Source: Gammaproteobacteria bacterium
Lineage (GTDB): Bacteria > Pseudomonadota > Gammaproteobacteria > Steroidobacterales > Woeseiaceae
Reading direction: 5' to 3'
Length of the DNA stretch: 42,275 nt
Assembly (NCBI GenBank): GCA_013151645.1
Contig: JAADHU010000037.1
Span: 1-42,275 of the forward strand
Shown: positions 24,219 to 33,159 of the stretch, in pieces
Numbering within the stretch: the first letter of the stretch is position 1
How the letters are laid out: each line of letters begins with the position of its first letter
Notes under the pieces: generated by a model
Told to the model about the DNA's origin: nothing
Databases searched by the model: none
What the model saw: only the letters and a program-made list of their open reading frames with translations
Made by a program: the position numbers and the translations under genes

Positions 24219-24983
24219 TCAGGCCTGCGCCGTTCGGTGACGTCGAATCAGCATTAGCAGGATACTGCCACTGGCCGCCGCGCTGACCCAATGCTTCAAC
24301 GAGTGCCCACTAATGCCGCCGAGCAGCGAATAGATACCTGCGTCGAACTCCTCGCAAAGCTTGGCGAGCACATACAACAAGAGGGTGCCCACTATATAAG
24401 GCGCGTAGCGTCGAGGCGTCGGAAAGGCCAGCAGCATGAAAACGATCAGTACGGGAGGGACAAACTGGACGACCGCATAGAGCCGTAGATCTCCGGCGCC
24501 GACCGTTTCCGTCCATGCCCACCACAAAACGCTGCCAACGCCAACAACCAGCAACGGCACCAGCAACCGATGGGCAACGCGTGAATCCGCAAGCTCGCCA
24601 ATGATGGAAGAAAACAGACCCATGAACATGATCGTCATCGGCAAACGGTCCCAGATCAGCGTCTTGCTGCCAGGCGAGTAGTGATAGTAGGCAGAACCCA
24701 GGCCCGTCAGAATCAGTCCCACGAAGAAGGTCAGGTATAACACCTGTAGCGTTCCGGTCGCGGCTTTACCCGACTGCGTCAAAGCGAAAAGCGTACCCCA
24801 GGCACCAACGATGAGAAGACCGAGGTTAGAGATCACATTGTGCGCGTTGGCAAGCCCGAGCAGGGTGCGGCCGTCAACGAATTGATGGTATTCGGGCCAT
24901 TGCGGAATGGGATCGACCAATAAGAACACCAGTACGACGGGCAGGAACGCAATGACCAGCAATACCTTCGTCTTTGAACGCAT
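24219..24983 (-). CDS. Alkaline-ceramidase-like (CREST family) membrane hydrolase
   Basis: A 254-residue protein with about seven hydrophobic helices. CREST-type catalytic residues are visible: GLGSAYYHYSPG with a Ser and His, the Asp in LIWDRLPMTIMF, and the late SGHSLKHWVSAA with two His, giving the expected Ser/His/Asp/His/His zinc-site set. The superfamily includes alkaline ceramidases and PAQR-like hydrolases. A bacterial member may cleave a membrane-lipid amide, but ceramide itself need not be the substrate. The start has an AGGGA site 6 bases upstream. It converges with the 5'-nucleotidase, stop to stop. Confidence 0.78.
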   Translation of the reverse strand: MRSKTKVLLVIAFLPVVLVFLLVDPIPQWPEYHQFVDGRTLLGLANAHNVISNLGLLIVGAWGTLFALTQSGKAATGTLQVLYLTFFVGLILTGLGSAYYHYSPGSKTLIWDRLPMTIMFMGLFSSIIGELADSRVAHRLLVPLLVVGVGSVLWWAWTETVGAGDLRLYAVVQFVPPVLIVFMLLAFPTPRRYAPYIVGTLLLYVLAKLCEEFDAGIYSLLGGISGHSLKHWVSAAASGSILLMLIRRHRTAQA

Positions 24984-25074
24984 AACAATCCCTCGTAGCG
25001 ACCATGGGTGGCCTGAGACCCGCTGTAGACTACAATAAAGTCAGCCGTTATTGGGCTCTTTGGAGGAAACCACC

Positions 25075-26238
25075 GTGCGTTCGCAGGCCGATGATCTACA
25101 CACTCAAATGATGCAGTGGCGCCACGATTTTCACCGCTACCCGGAGTTGGGTTTTGCGGAACACCGCACTGCGGCCAGGGTGGCTGAACTGCTGCGGAGT
25201 TTTGGTGCACAGGTCCATGAAGGAGTGGGCGGCACTGGCGTCGTCGGCGTACTCAACGGCGGCGATGGTTCAAGATCAATCGGCCTGCGTGCCGATATGG
25301 ACGCGCTGGCCATCGACGAGGAAAACTCGTTTCCCCACCGGTCAATGCACAAAGGGCAGATGCATGCTTGTGGCCACGATGGACACACCGCAATGTTACT
25401 GGGCGCCGCGAAGAGCCTGGCTGAAAATCGCGATTACCACGGCACCGCGGTCTTTATTTTCCAACCCGCCGAAGAACACGGACGTGGCGCATTGGCGATG
25501 ATCGACGACGGCCTGTTCGATCGCTTCCCGGTGGACGCTGTCTACGGAATGCACAACATGCCATCGCTTGCGACCGGGCATTTCGCGATCTGCCCCGGCC
25601 CGATCATGGCCTGCGAGGACAATTTCGAGATCGTCATCCACGGCAAGGGGGGGCATTCTGCGCTGCCGCAGCTGACCATAGACCCCATCGCGATTGGCGC
25701 AGAAATCGTCACTGCGCTGCGCACGCTTGCAACGCGAACGCTCGATCCGGTTGAAAGCGGGATCGTATCGGTAACCGACTTCTCGGTCGATGCCACGCGC
25801 AACGTCGTCCCGGAAAAAGTCGTGCTGCGTGGCGATACCCGCTCTTTCACGGCGGCGCTGCAGCAACATATAGAAACGACCATGGAACGGATTGTCTCCG
25901 GGATCTGCACGGCCCACGGCGTCACTTATCAATTCGAATACACGCACGAGTTTGCCGCAACGGTGAATTCGACAAGGGAAGCCGGGATTGCCGCAAAGGT
26001 CGCGCACGAGTGTGTCAGCGCGGACAAGATCGATGCTGCCTGCAAGCCAATCATGGCTTCGGAAGATTTCGGCTTCATGCTGCAGCAGAAAGCCGGTTGT
26101 TATGTATTGCTGGGAAACGGTGGCGAGCATCCTGGCGGTTGCGGCCTGCATAGTGCCCACTACGATTTTAATGACGACATTCTGAGCACCGGCGCCCGGT
26201 TCTGGACGCTTTTGGTGCGATCCCAACTCGTTCGCTAG
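25075..26238 (+). CDS. M20-family amidohydrolase (hippurate hydrolase / N-acyl-amino-acid hydrolase type)
   Basis: A 387-residue zinc/manganese amidohydrolase. The N-terminus RHDFHRYPELGF, the metal-binding MHACGHDGHTAMLLGAA (Cys99 and His101 region), the catalytic PAEEHGRGA, HGKGGHSALP in the dimerisation domain, and the late MASEDFGFM are all HipO/AmhX-type M20D signatures. The GTG at 25075 is chosen because GGAGGA lies 7 bases upstream; an upstream TTG frame lacks a site. It is cytosolic. The next gene, diaminopropionate ammonia-lyase, starts 18 bases after the stop, so the pair may release and degrade a diamino acid from an N-acyl conjugate (inference). Confidence 0.9.
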   Translation: MRSQADDLHTQMMQWRHDFHRYPELGFAEHRTAARVAELLRSFGAQVHEGVGGTGVVGVLNGGDGSRSIGLRADMDALAIDEENSFPHRSMHKGQMHACGHDGHTAMLLGAAKSLAENRDYHGTAVFIFQPAEEHGRGALAMIDDGLFDRFPVDAVYGMHNMPSLATGHFAICPGPIMACEDNFEIVIHGKGGHSALPQLTIDPIAIGAEIVTALRTLATRTLDPVESGIVSVTDFSVDATRNVVPEKVVLRGDTRSFTAALQQHIETTMERIVSGICTAHGVTYQFEYTHEFAATVNSTREAGIAAKVAHECVSADKIDAACKPIMASEDFGFMLQQKAGCYVLLGNGGEHPGGCGLHSAHYDFNDDILSTGARFWTLLVRSQLVR

Positions 26239-26256
26239 CCACGGTACTATGCACTC

Positions 26257-27489
26257 ATGAATTTATCCCCTTTCGATCACGCGCTCACCACTTATCACAA
26301 GAACTCCCGTGCGATACCCGGCGAAGCTTTTCCAGATTCGCTGCAATGGGTCCTTGGGGATGCAGATTGCACGCTGGCGAGAAAGGTGATCGAAGGCTGG
26401 GACGGTTATCAGATCACTCCCTTGCACTCGCTGGATAAACTTGCCGGAGAAATTGGCATCGGCCACCTTTACTACAAGGACGAATCCAGCCGCTTCGGCC
26501 TGGGTAGCTTCAAAGCGCTGGGGGGTGCCTATGCCGTGCTTCGGCTGCTGGCGAAGGAAATCTCCGGAGTCATTGGAAAGCCTGTAAGCGATACGGAGAT
26601 CGGTGACGGAACATACGCCGAGGTAGCCAGCAGACTGACCGTGGTCACTGCCACGGATGGAAACCACGGTCGATCGGTAGCCTGGGGAGCACGAAAATTC
26701 GGCTGTCGTTGCAAGATCTATATCCACGCAAAGGTCAGTAAGCAACGTGCCCAGGCCATGACAGATCTCGGTGCCGAGGTCATCCGTGTGAGTGGCAACT
26801 ATGACGCCTCCGTCCACCAGGTGGCGACCGATGCCGCGACGAACAATTGGTTTGTTGTCTCGGACACCTCCTACGCAGGCTACGAAGATCTGCCGCGACA
26901 GGTCATGGCGGGCTACTCAGTGATGACGTCCGAGATCATTGAACAACTTCAACAGCACGCGCCTCTGACGCACGTCTTCGTTCAGGGAGGCGTCGGCGGC
27001 CTCGCGGGAGCCGTCTGCGGTCAACTCTGGCGCGAATTTGGCCGGCAGCGGCCGCGTTTTACCGTCGTAGAACCCGAGCGAGCGGATTGTCTTTTTCAAA
27101 GTGCCCTGCGGGGTCGACCAACAGTGGTCGACATCAAAAAAGAAACCATGATGGCGGGACTTTCCTGCGGAGAAGTGTCTCCGCTTGCGTGGAATATTCT
27201 GGATACCGGGTGCGATGATTTCATGACCGTCAGCGATGATCTCGTCGCCCCGAGCATGCGACAACTCTCGTGCGGTGGGGACGACCCGGCCATTGTCGCC
27301 GGTGAATCGGCCGTTGCCGGGCTGGCTGGATTGCTCGCGGCACGCCGTTCGCCCAAGCTCACCGGCGCACTGGGTCTCGACGAGAATTCACGCGTCCTGG
27401 TCATTGGCACCGAAGGCGCGACGGACCCGGAAATCTACCGGTCGATCGTCGGTCGATCGGCAGCGGAAATTCTGGTTAACGACCTTTGA
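26257..27489 (+). CDS. dpaL: Diaminopropionate ammonia-lyase
   Basis: A 410-residue fold-type II PLP enzyme converting 2,3-diaminopropionate to pyruvate and two ammonia. Lys86 in GLGSFKALGGAYAV is the PLP lysine; TATDGNHGRSVAWGA, VQGGVGGLAGAV and the long GLSCGEVSPLAWNIL stretch match the DAPAL/YgeX family, which runs about 400 residues. It lies directly after the M20 hydrolase, echoing the E. coli ygeX-ygeY pairing in which an M20 peptidase adjoins YgeX. Its stop overlaps the end of the convergent AhpD-like gene by 14 bases. A broader threonine/serine dehydratase-like role is less likely given length and motifs. Confidence 0.9.
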   Translation: MNLSPFDHALTTYHKNSRAIPGEAFPDSLQWVLGDADCTLARKVIEGWDGYQITPLHSLDKLAGEIGIGHLYYKDESSRFGLGSFKALGGAYAVLRLLAKEISGVIGKPVSDTEIGDGTYAEVASRLTVVTATDGNHGRSVAWGARKFGCRCKIYIHAKVSKQRAQAMTDLGAEVIRVSGNYDASVHQVATDAATNNWFVVSDTSYAGYEDLPRQVMAGYSVMTSEIIEQLQQHAPLTHVFVQGGVGGLAGAVCGQLWREFGRQRPRFTVVEPERADCLFQSALRGRPTVVDIKKETMMAGLSCGEVSPLAWNILDTGCDDFMTVSDDLVAPSMRQLSCGGDDPAIVAGESAVAGLAGLLAARRSPKLTGALGLDENSRVLVIGTEGATDPEIYRSIVGRSAAEILVNDL

Positions 27490-28024
27490 TAAAATCGACC
27501 GTACTGGCATAGCCCCGTGCGTGTAAACGATCCGCCGTTTCCTGCAACTCTTTCGCGCCGTGAGACGGTATTCCGACACCCTGAATCAATCGGTTGTCGA
27601 AGGAGAACAGCGCACACACACTCGCCGCGTGATACGGCGCGGGATCGTCCCACCCGACGGCATACATCGCCTCGACATCAGCGGCAACCATGCGAGCTGG
27701 CCGCAACGTCAATTTGTTCAGATAACGAAAGACCGGCCGCAGTTTTTCGCTGACGGCGGCAGATTCAATATCGGCCAGGAGGCCCGTCAAGGTGCCAGGT
27801 TCGATACCGAAACGCCCCGCCACCGCTTCGTGTTCACCACAACAGAAGTCGCAAGCATTGAGTCCGGATACGTACGCGGCCATCAACTCACGCTCACCCA
27901 CCGAAAAGGGCGAAGACCCACGCAGCAATACTTCGTGATACTGCGCGAACGGTACGCCAAGATCAGGCTCGCTTTTCAGCAACTCCTTCAGGTCGGCGTC
28001 GGGCATTCCGCGGAGATACGTCAT
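27476..28024 (-). CDS. AhpD/carboxymuconolactone-decarboxylase-fold peroxidase-related protein
   Basis: A 182-residue protein of the AhpD-like fold. Glu44 precedes Cys58-x-x-Cys61-x-x-x-His65 (CDFCCGEH), the redox/peroxidase motif of the family. Such proteins reduce peroxides or protect against oxidative stress, and some are peroxidase-related proteins of unknown substrate. The ATG at 28024 begins 5 bases after the CurA-like stop (28030); an extended frame to 28192 would run back into that gene. Probably co-transcribed with the reductase, which could share an electrophile or peroxide detoxification role (inference). Confidence 0.85.
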   Translation of the reverse strand: MTYLRGMPDADLKELLKSEPDLGVPFAQYHEVLLRGSSPFSVGERELMAAYVSGLNACDFCCGEHEAVAGRFGIEPGTLTGLLADIESAAVSEKLRPVFRYLNKLTLRPARMVAADVEAMYAVGWDDPAPYHAASVCALFSFDNRLIQGVGIPSHGAKELQETADRLHARGYASTVDFIKGR

Positions 28025-28029
28025 GGCTG

Positions 28030-29034
28030 CTAAGCGTCCGCCAGTTTTACGATTTGCTTGCCTACATTGCCACCCGTCAGCATATTGATAAAGGCGGCGG
28101 GAGCATTTTCGACGCCCTCGGCGATCGTTTCCTGGTATTTCAATTTGCCCTCCGCAAGCCAGGCGGATGCCTTGACCACGTACTCCTGACAAGCCTCCGG
28201 ATGATCGCTCACGATAAAACCCTGAATCCTCAACCGTCGACCGATGATCAGCATCATGCCTCGCGGCCCCGGTTCAAGCTGCTCGTCGTTGTAACTGGAA
28301 ATCATGCCGCAAAGAGCAATACGCCCGAAGTCGCGCATGTTCCACAGCGCAGCTTCAAACAGTTCGCCGCCCACGTTTTCGAAATCAACATCAATCCCCT
28401 TGGGGCAGACCTCGCGAATGCTGGTCGACAACGATTTGCTGTTGCGGTAATTGAATGCCGCGTCATAGCCAAACTCTTCGGTAAGTAACGCGACTTTGTC
28501 GTCGGAGCCCGCACACCCTGCGACATGGCAACCGTGAATGCTGGCAAGTTGTCCGACCACGCTGCCCACCGCGCCGGAAGCCGCTGAGACGAATACTGTG
28601 TCTTCAGGCTGTGTCTGTGCAATCTTGAACAAGCCGATGTAAGCCGTCATGCCCGGCATTCCCAGTATCCCCAGGTAATACGAAAGCGGTACGGCGCCGG
28701 CAACGACTTTGCGCAGCTGCGTACCGTCGCTGATTGAGAAATTCTCCCAGCCGAGCATGCCGGTAACATAGTCACCTTCCGCAAAATCCGCATGCCGGCT
28801 CGCGGCAACCTGCCCCACGACACCGGCCTGCAGAACCTCACCGATCTGAAAGGGAGGAACGTAGGATTTAGTGTCGTTCATACGACCGCGCATATAGGGG
28901 TCGACCGACATGAAAATATTCCGCACGAGAAGTTGCCCGTCCGCCGGTTCCGGTACAGCCTCTTCGGTCAGCGTAAAATTGTCTTCCTTTACCCAGCCGG
29001 ATGGCCGGCTCGCCAGGCGAATTTGCTTGTTCAT
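28030..29034 (-). CDS. curA: NADP-dependent medium-chain reductase (CurA / leukotriene B4 dehydrogenase-like)
   Basis: A 334-residue zinc-independent medium-chain dehydrogenase/reductase. The N-terminal MSVDPYMRGRM motif is diagnostic of the leukotriene-B4/prostaglandin reductase-CurA branch. VFVSAASGAVGSVVGQLA is the nucleotide-binding loop, and VDFENVGGE and ALCGMISSYN follow as in the family. These enzymes reduce the C=C bond of alpha,beta-unsaturated carbonyls, typically with NADPH, in the cytosol. It starts a short minus-strand operon with the AhpD-like gene. Curcumin reductase activity itself is not implied; the symbol follows family membership. Confidence 0.88.
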   Translation of the reverse strand: MNKQIRLASRPSGWVKEDNFTLTEEAVPEPADGQLLVRNIFMSVDPYMRGRMNDTKSYVPPFQIGEVLQAGVVGQVAASRHADFAEGDYVTGMLGWENFSISDGTQLRKVVAGAVPLSYYLGILGMPGMTAYIGLFKIAQTQPEDTVFVSAASGAVGSVVGQLASIHGCHVAGCAGSDDKVALLTEEFGYDAAFNYRNSKSLSTSIREVCPKGIDVDFENVGGELFEAALWNMRDFGRIALCGMISSYNDEQLEPGPRGMMLIIGRRLRIQGFIVSDHPEACQEYVVKASAWLAEGKLKYQETIAEGVENAPAAFINMLTGGNVGKQIVKLADA

Positions 29035-29163
29035 TGCGGGATGCTTCCTTGAGTTCTGTGCAGATTGTCAGCACCGAAGCCTAGCAGACGAACCGGCAGT
29101 CTGCTCAGGCTTTGCGGCTGATCGGGCTCATCGGCCTGCTTCTCCTGTTATATTGCCGCCGTG

Positions 29164-30345
29164 ATGGATAGCGATGTCATTGTATTGGGCGGTGGTGCCG
29201 CCGGGCTCATGTGTGCGATCGCCGCAGGACGGCGCGGCCGTCGTGTACGGGTGCTAGAAGGCTCGAACAGAATTGGTAAGAAGATACTGATGTCCGGCGG
29301 GGGCCGCTGCAATTTCACCAACCTTCACTGCAACCCGTCGCATTTCATTTCCACCAATCCGAATTTTTGTATTTCTGCATTGAGCCGCTATACGCCCCGC
29401 GACTTCGTCGCCCTGGTTGAAAAACATGGTATCGCCTACCATGAGAAAAGCGCGGGACAACTGTTTTGTGACCGGTCATCGAAGGACATTCTCACGATGC
29501 TGGCAAAGGAGTGCGATGAGGCGAATGTGCGAATCGTGACCAACTGCGGTATTGAGACCATCGAGCACGAGCAGGATTTCACGGTAATCTCCGACAAGGG
29601 AACCTTCTCGGCCCAATCGCTTGTCATTGCCACGGGCGGCCTCTCAATCCCCAGGATGGGCGCCTCTGACCTGGGTTACCGGCTGGCGCGTCAGTTCGGA
29701 CTCAGTGTGCGAGATACCCGTGCCGGACTGGTGCCTTTTACCTTCACTGGCGCTATGCATGCCTTGACCGAACGATTGTCCGGCGTCAGTTTGCGTGCCA
29801 CGCTTGGTACTCGCGACGTGACCTTCACCGAAAGCATTTTGTTCACGCATCGGGGCCTTAGCGGTCCTGCTGCGTTACAACTTTCCAGTTACTGGTTGCC
29901 TGGAACAGAAATTCAACTGAATCTGCTGCCGGACGACGAGGCACGTTCCTTGCTGCTCGACGCCAAGGCAACGCAGCCAAAGGCGCTGTTACGGACTGTT
30001 CTCGCCGAGTTTCTGCCCCGGGCATTGGTGCTCGAATTGCAAACACTGTATTGGCCGGACCTTGCAGAAACACCCCTGGCTGAAACGTCGGACAAAGCAT
30101 TGCGACAAGTGGCAGAAACCCTCTCACGATGGACGTTGAAACCAGCCGCCACGGAAGGATATCGGACAGCGGAAGTCACTCTGGGGGGTATTGATACGGA
30201 CGAGCTGTCATCGAAAACAATGGAATCCCGGCGCCATCCCGGCCTTTACTGTATCGGCGAAGTAATCGACGTCACCGGCAATCTCGGCGGCTTCAATTTT
30301 CAGTGGGCCTGGGCATCGGCACAGGCGGCAGGAAGGGCGTTATGA
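29164..30345 (+). CDS. HI0933/YhiN-family flavoprotein
   Basis: A 393-residue FAD protein. N-terminal dinucleotide-binding VLGGGAAGLMCAIAAGRRG, then GKKILMSGGGRCNFTNL, ATGGLSIPRMGASDLGYRLARQFG and the C-terminal TGNLGGFNFQWAWASAQAAG are typical of YhiN/HI0933. The family has the NAD(P)/FAD-dependent oxidoreductase fold but no agreed activity that I know of. The ATG at 29164 immediately follows a GTG at 29161; neither has a ribosome site, and a TATATT lies a few bases upstream, so translation may be leaderless. It is followed closely by ydbS. Confidence 0.9.
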   Translation: MDSDVIVLGGGAAGLMCAIAAGRRGRRVRVLEGSNRIGKKILMSGGGRCNFTNLHCNPSHFISTNPNFCISALSRYTPRDFVALVEKHGIAYHEKSAGQLFCDRSSKDILTMLAKECDEANVRIVTNCGIETIEHEQDFTVISDKGTFSAQSLVIATGGLSIPRMGASDLGYRLARQFGLSVRDTRAGLVPFTFTGAMHALTERLSGVSLRATLGTRDVTFTESILFTHRGLSGPAALQLSSYWLPGTEIQLNLLPDDEARSLLLDAKATQPKALLRTVLAEFLPRALVLELQTLYWPDLAETPLAETSDKALRQVAETLSRWTLKPAATEGYRTAEVTLGGIDTDELSSKTMESRRHPGLYCIGEVIDVTGNLGGFNFQWAWASAQAAGRAL

Positions 30346-30360
30346 TGGCCGAAAGCTATA

Positions 30361-30924
30361 ATGCCCAATGCGAGTCCTGCGAGTAACGTGATGTTCGAGA
30401 ACCCCGAGATTTCCGAGGATGAATTGCCCCGTGCCGGCACCGTTAGCTGGCGGGACATGGACAGCCAATTTCTGCGGTTGCTGTTGCTTCAGGCCGGACT
30501 GATCGTTGTTTTTCTCAGTATTGGAATACTGGTCTTGCAACGGCTATTCGAAGTTGCCCTCGCCGATGATATCGACGTTAAAACCGGCCTTCTGTGGCTG
30601 CTGGTGCCGGTCGTCGCGATACCGGCCGTCAGCTGGCCGCTGATCAGCGTACCGCGTAAGGGCTATGCCATCCGCGCGAAAGACATCCTTTATAAATCGG
30701 GCGTATTCTGGCACACGGTGACCGCTGTACCCTTTAACCGTATTCAGCACGTTGAGAAAAGCAGCACACCTCTCGAACGTCGTTTCGGAATCGCAACGTT
30801 GCAGTTGTTTACCGCCGGCGGAACCGGCGGAGATCTGAAAATTCACGGCCTGTCGGCGGACACTGCTGAAAAACTACGCTTTTTCATACTTGAAAAAGTC
30901 GGGGCCAGTGTTGAGCAACATTAG
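30361..30924 (+). CDS. ydbS: YdbS-like PH-domain membrane protein
   Basis: A 187-residue protein with two hydrophobic helices (about 39-62 and 75-95) and a bacterial PH (bPH2/DUF304) domain at 98-180, with YAIRAKDILYKSGVFWHTVTAVPFNRIQHVEKSSTPLERRFGIATLQLFTAGG, the characteristic YdbS block. It is an inner-membrane protein. An ATG at 30391 is an alternative start. It overlaps the next gene, and the ydbS-ydbT pairing is conserved in many proteobacteria. The molecular role is not established; a link to envelope maintenance is suggested in relatives. Confidence 0.88.
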   Translation: MPNASPASNVMFENPEISEDELPRAGTVSWRDMDSQFLRLLLLQAGLIVVFLSIGILVLQRLFEVALADDIDVKTGLLWLLVPVVAIPAVSWPLISVPRKGYAIRAKDILYKSGVFWHTVTAVPFNRIQHVEKSSTPLERRFGIATLQLFTAGGTGGDLKIHGLSADTAEKLRFFILEKVGASVEQH

Positions 30925-32452
30925 GGCTGACGACTGGCGCCGTACCTCCCCGCTCGCCGCCGTTTTCTATCTTGGCAAGATTTATCAGGCCATCGCGAAA
31001 AATGCCGTTCAGTCTCTGGCACCGTTGGCTGCATTTCTCTATGCCTCTGAAGGCAACCTTGTTGGAAAAATTGCCTTAGGCGCCGCTCTGTTTTTCATCG
31101 TCACGACGATTGGTGCAATCCTCCGTTACTGGTTTTTTCGCTACCGCATTACCGACGATTCCGTACTGATTCGTGAAGGCATTCTCAAGAAAACGCAACT
31201 CGACATCAAATTCGACCGAGTGCAGGCAATCAATACACAGCAAAGTGTTATTTTTCGTGCGTTCGGTCTCGTCACGATCATGCTGGACACGGCCGGGTCC
31301 AAGAAGCAGGAAGGACATATTCCCGCCGTCAATATGGCTTTGGCCAACACCTTGAAAGAAAGTATTCGACAATCGACTCAAGCGAAACGCACGAGCAAAG
31401 AGGAACCGACTAGCGAAGACGACGAGGCGACACCGATCGTCCTCTCCCGAAAATTATTGTTACTCCGGGCCGTGGATATGGTCAAAATCGGTCTCTCCAG
31501 CAATCGCGCGTTGATTTTCCTGGTTTTCCTCGGTCCCCTGGTTGACCGTCTTGGCAACGAGGCCGAACAGGAGATCGGCGAGCGCATCGAAGACGGCACC
31601 ATCATCTCAGCCGCCGATGCGGCGCGAGCAGGCCTGGAAGTCGGCACTGCTTCAGTCGCTGCAATTGTGCTGGGTATATTGGTGTTTCTGATGGCAGCAT
31701 CCATCGTGGGCGCATTTCTCCGTTACCACCGATTCGAGCTATCCATCGAGGGCAATGTCCTCAAATCGACCGGCGGTTTGCTCACGCGTCACGAACACTC
31801 GATCAACCTCAACAAGATACAAACAGTGGTCGCCAATCAGAACGTGATGTTGCGGTGGTTTCGACGTTTTCGCCTGCAAGCGAAACAGGCTTCAAGCAGT
31901 CAAACCAAGGGTAGCAAGAGTTTTATTGTTCCTCTGTGCGAGCCGCGACAACTACCGATGCTGTGCCGGGAAATCTTTTCAGATGAATTTTCGGATGCCG
32001 TACTCAATCCTGGAGCGGAGGCGTTTCTTCCGATCGCGCGTCAGTACATCCGATCCCGGATCCTGTTGACCGGTATTCTACCTGCCTTGACTCTGGCTGC
32101 AGTGACCGCGACATCGGCAGGCCTTTCCTCACTGCTATTCCTGCTCTGGATTCCGTTCAATGCTTACGGTGTATGGCGCTTGTATCGAGGTTACGGGGTC
32201 TTCCTCGCGCGTGACGGAATCGCACTGCGACGCGGCTTTTTCGGTTATCGCGTTACAGCATTCTTACACCGTAAAGTGCAACGCGTCAGTCTCACGCAAA
32301 CTGCACCACAACGTCGCAAGGGTTTGGCCACAATGCGATTTTATCTTGCTTCCGGTTCGATCAAAGTACCGTACATTGATTTCGAACAAGCTTGCAGGCT
32401 CCGTGACCATGTCTTGTATCGCGTTGAATCGAGCCGAACTGCCTGGCATTGA
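30908..32452 (+). CDS. ydbT: YdbT-like PH-domain membrane protein
   Basis: About 514 residues with six or so hydrophobic helices and three bPH2 segments: YRITDDSVLIREGILKKTQLDIKFDRVQAINTQQ, RFELSIEGNVLKSTGGLLTRHEHSINLNKIQTV, and GIALRRGFFGYRVTAFLHRKVQRVSLTQTAPQRRKGLATMRFYLASGSI. This triple domain matches YdbT. The GTG at 30908 is chosen, overlapping the ydbS stop by 17 bases; TTGs at 30890 and 30911 are alternatives. It ends just before an intrinsic terminator at 32464. It probably works in complex with YdbS in the inner membrane. Confidence 0.88.
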   Translation: MLSNIRADDWRRTSPLAAVFYLGKIYQAIAKNAVQSLAPLAAFLYASEGNLVGKIALGAALFFIVTTIGAILRYWFFRYRITDDSVLIREGILKKTQLDIKFDRVQAINTQQSVIFRAFGLVTIMLDTAGSKKQEGHIPAVNMALANTLKESIRQSTQAKRTSKEEPTSEDDEATPIVLSRKLLLLRAVDMVKIGLSSNRALIFLVFLGPLVDRLGNEAEQEIGERIEDGTIISAADAARAGLEVGTASVAAIVLGILVFLMAASIVGAFLRYHRFELSIEGNVLKSTGGLLTRHEHSINLNKIQTVVANQNVMLRWFRRFRLQAKQASSSQTKGSKSFIVPLCEPRQLPMLCREIFSDEFSDAVLNPGAEAFLPIARQYIRSRILLTGILPALTLAAVTATSAGLSSLLFLLWIPFNAYGVWRLYRGYGVFLARDGIALRRGFFGYRVTAFLHRKVQRVSLTQTAPQRRKGLATMRFYLASGSIKVPYIDFEQACRLRDHVLYRVESSRTAWH

Positions 32453-32463
32453 AGGCCGGTAAC

Positions 32464-32498
32464 GCACCACGACCCGCAGTCGGATCGTGGTGCAGTTT
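32464..32498 (+). terminator. Intrinsic terminator after ydbT
   Basis: The 9-base arms GCACCACGA (32464-32472) and TCGTGGTGC (32485-32493) are exact complements around a 12-base loop, followed by AGTTTTGT. It lies 11 bases past the ydbT stop and before the convergent ompW stop. The U-tract is short. Confidence 0.7.
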
Positions 32499-32544
32499 TG
32501 TCTCGTCGATTGCGCACTACGGCAGTGCGTGAAATGGTCAGAAC

Positions 32545-33159
32545 CTAGAATTTCCAACCGACCGTCAGGCTATACACGAAAGGATCAATTGCGACGGTTT
32601 CCAATGGTGCCCCATCCAGCTTGGCGTCGGTATCAATATCGATCCAGCGAATATCAAAATTGACCAGCATGTTGTCTGACAGGTCATAGTCGAAGCCCAC
32701 CTGTGTTGCAAGGCCGAACGAGGGATCGAGATCAAGTGCGGAGCCTGCCAGAGGCCCCCTTGCTTTGTCATCGAAAAACAGCGTGTAGTTGACGCCAAGC
32801 CCGGCGTATGGAGTGAAAGCACTATCGTTCGCAAAATGGTACTGCAAGCTGACCGTGGGCGGCAATTGCTTCGTTTCACCTACTTTTGTTCCGGTTCCCT
32901 TTAGATTGATATCGTGAGAAAACGGCAGAGCGGCCAGGACTTCCAGACCGACGTTTTGGTTAAACATGTATGTTCCGTTGAATACGAGCGTTGTACCTGT
33001 GTCGACGGACACGATATCACCGTTGTTTGACTTCGGATTCACTGCGCCCACACCGACACGAAACAACCAGTCTCCGGCTTCCGCTGCGCGCAATGCCGGG
33101 CTTGCCAGCATCAGGACACCGGCCGATGCCAGCAACGTTTTTCTCACACTATTTTTCAT
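32545..33159 (-). CDS. ompW: OmpW-family outer-membrane protein
   Basis: A 204-residue small beta-barrel. The signal peptide MKNSVRKTLLASAGVLMLASPALRA is followed by WLFRVGVGAVNPKSNNGDIVSVDTGTTL, NVGLEVLAALPFSHDI, LPPTVSLQYHFA, FTPYAGLGVNYTLFF and a final SLTVGWKF ending in the C-terminal Phe required for barrel assembly. OmpW forms an eight-stranded barrel with a hydrophobic channel and is often regulated by stress or salinity. The ATG at 33159 is chosen because GGAG lies 9 bases upstream; an ATG at 33174 has no site. It converges with ydbT. Confidence 0.93.
   Translation of the reverse strand: MKNSVRKTLLASAGVLMLASPALRAAEAGDWLFRVGVGAVNPKSNNGDIVSVDTGTTLVFNGTYMFNQNVGLEVLAALPFSHDINLKGTGTKVGETKQLPPTVSLQYHFANDSAFTPYAGLGVNYTLFFDDKARGPLAGSALDLDPSFGLATQVGFDYDLSDNMLVNFDIRWIDIDTDAKLDGAPLETVAIDPFVYSLTVGWKF

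Noticed and set aside
25396-26226. 276-residue open frame opposite the M20 hydrolase
   Set aside because: Antisense to a clear enzyme with all its catalytic motifs; composition is that of a shadow frame.
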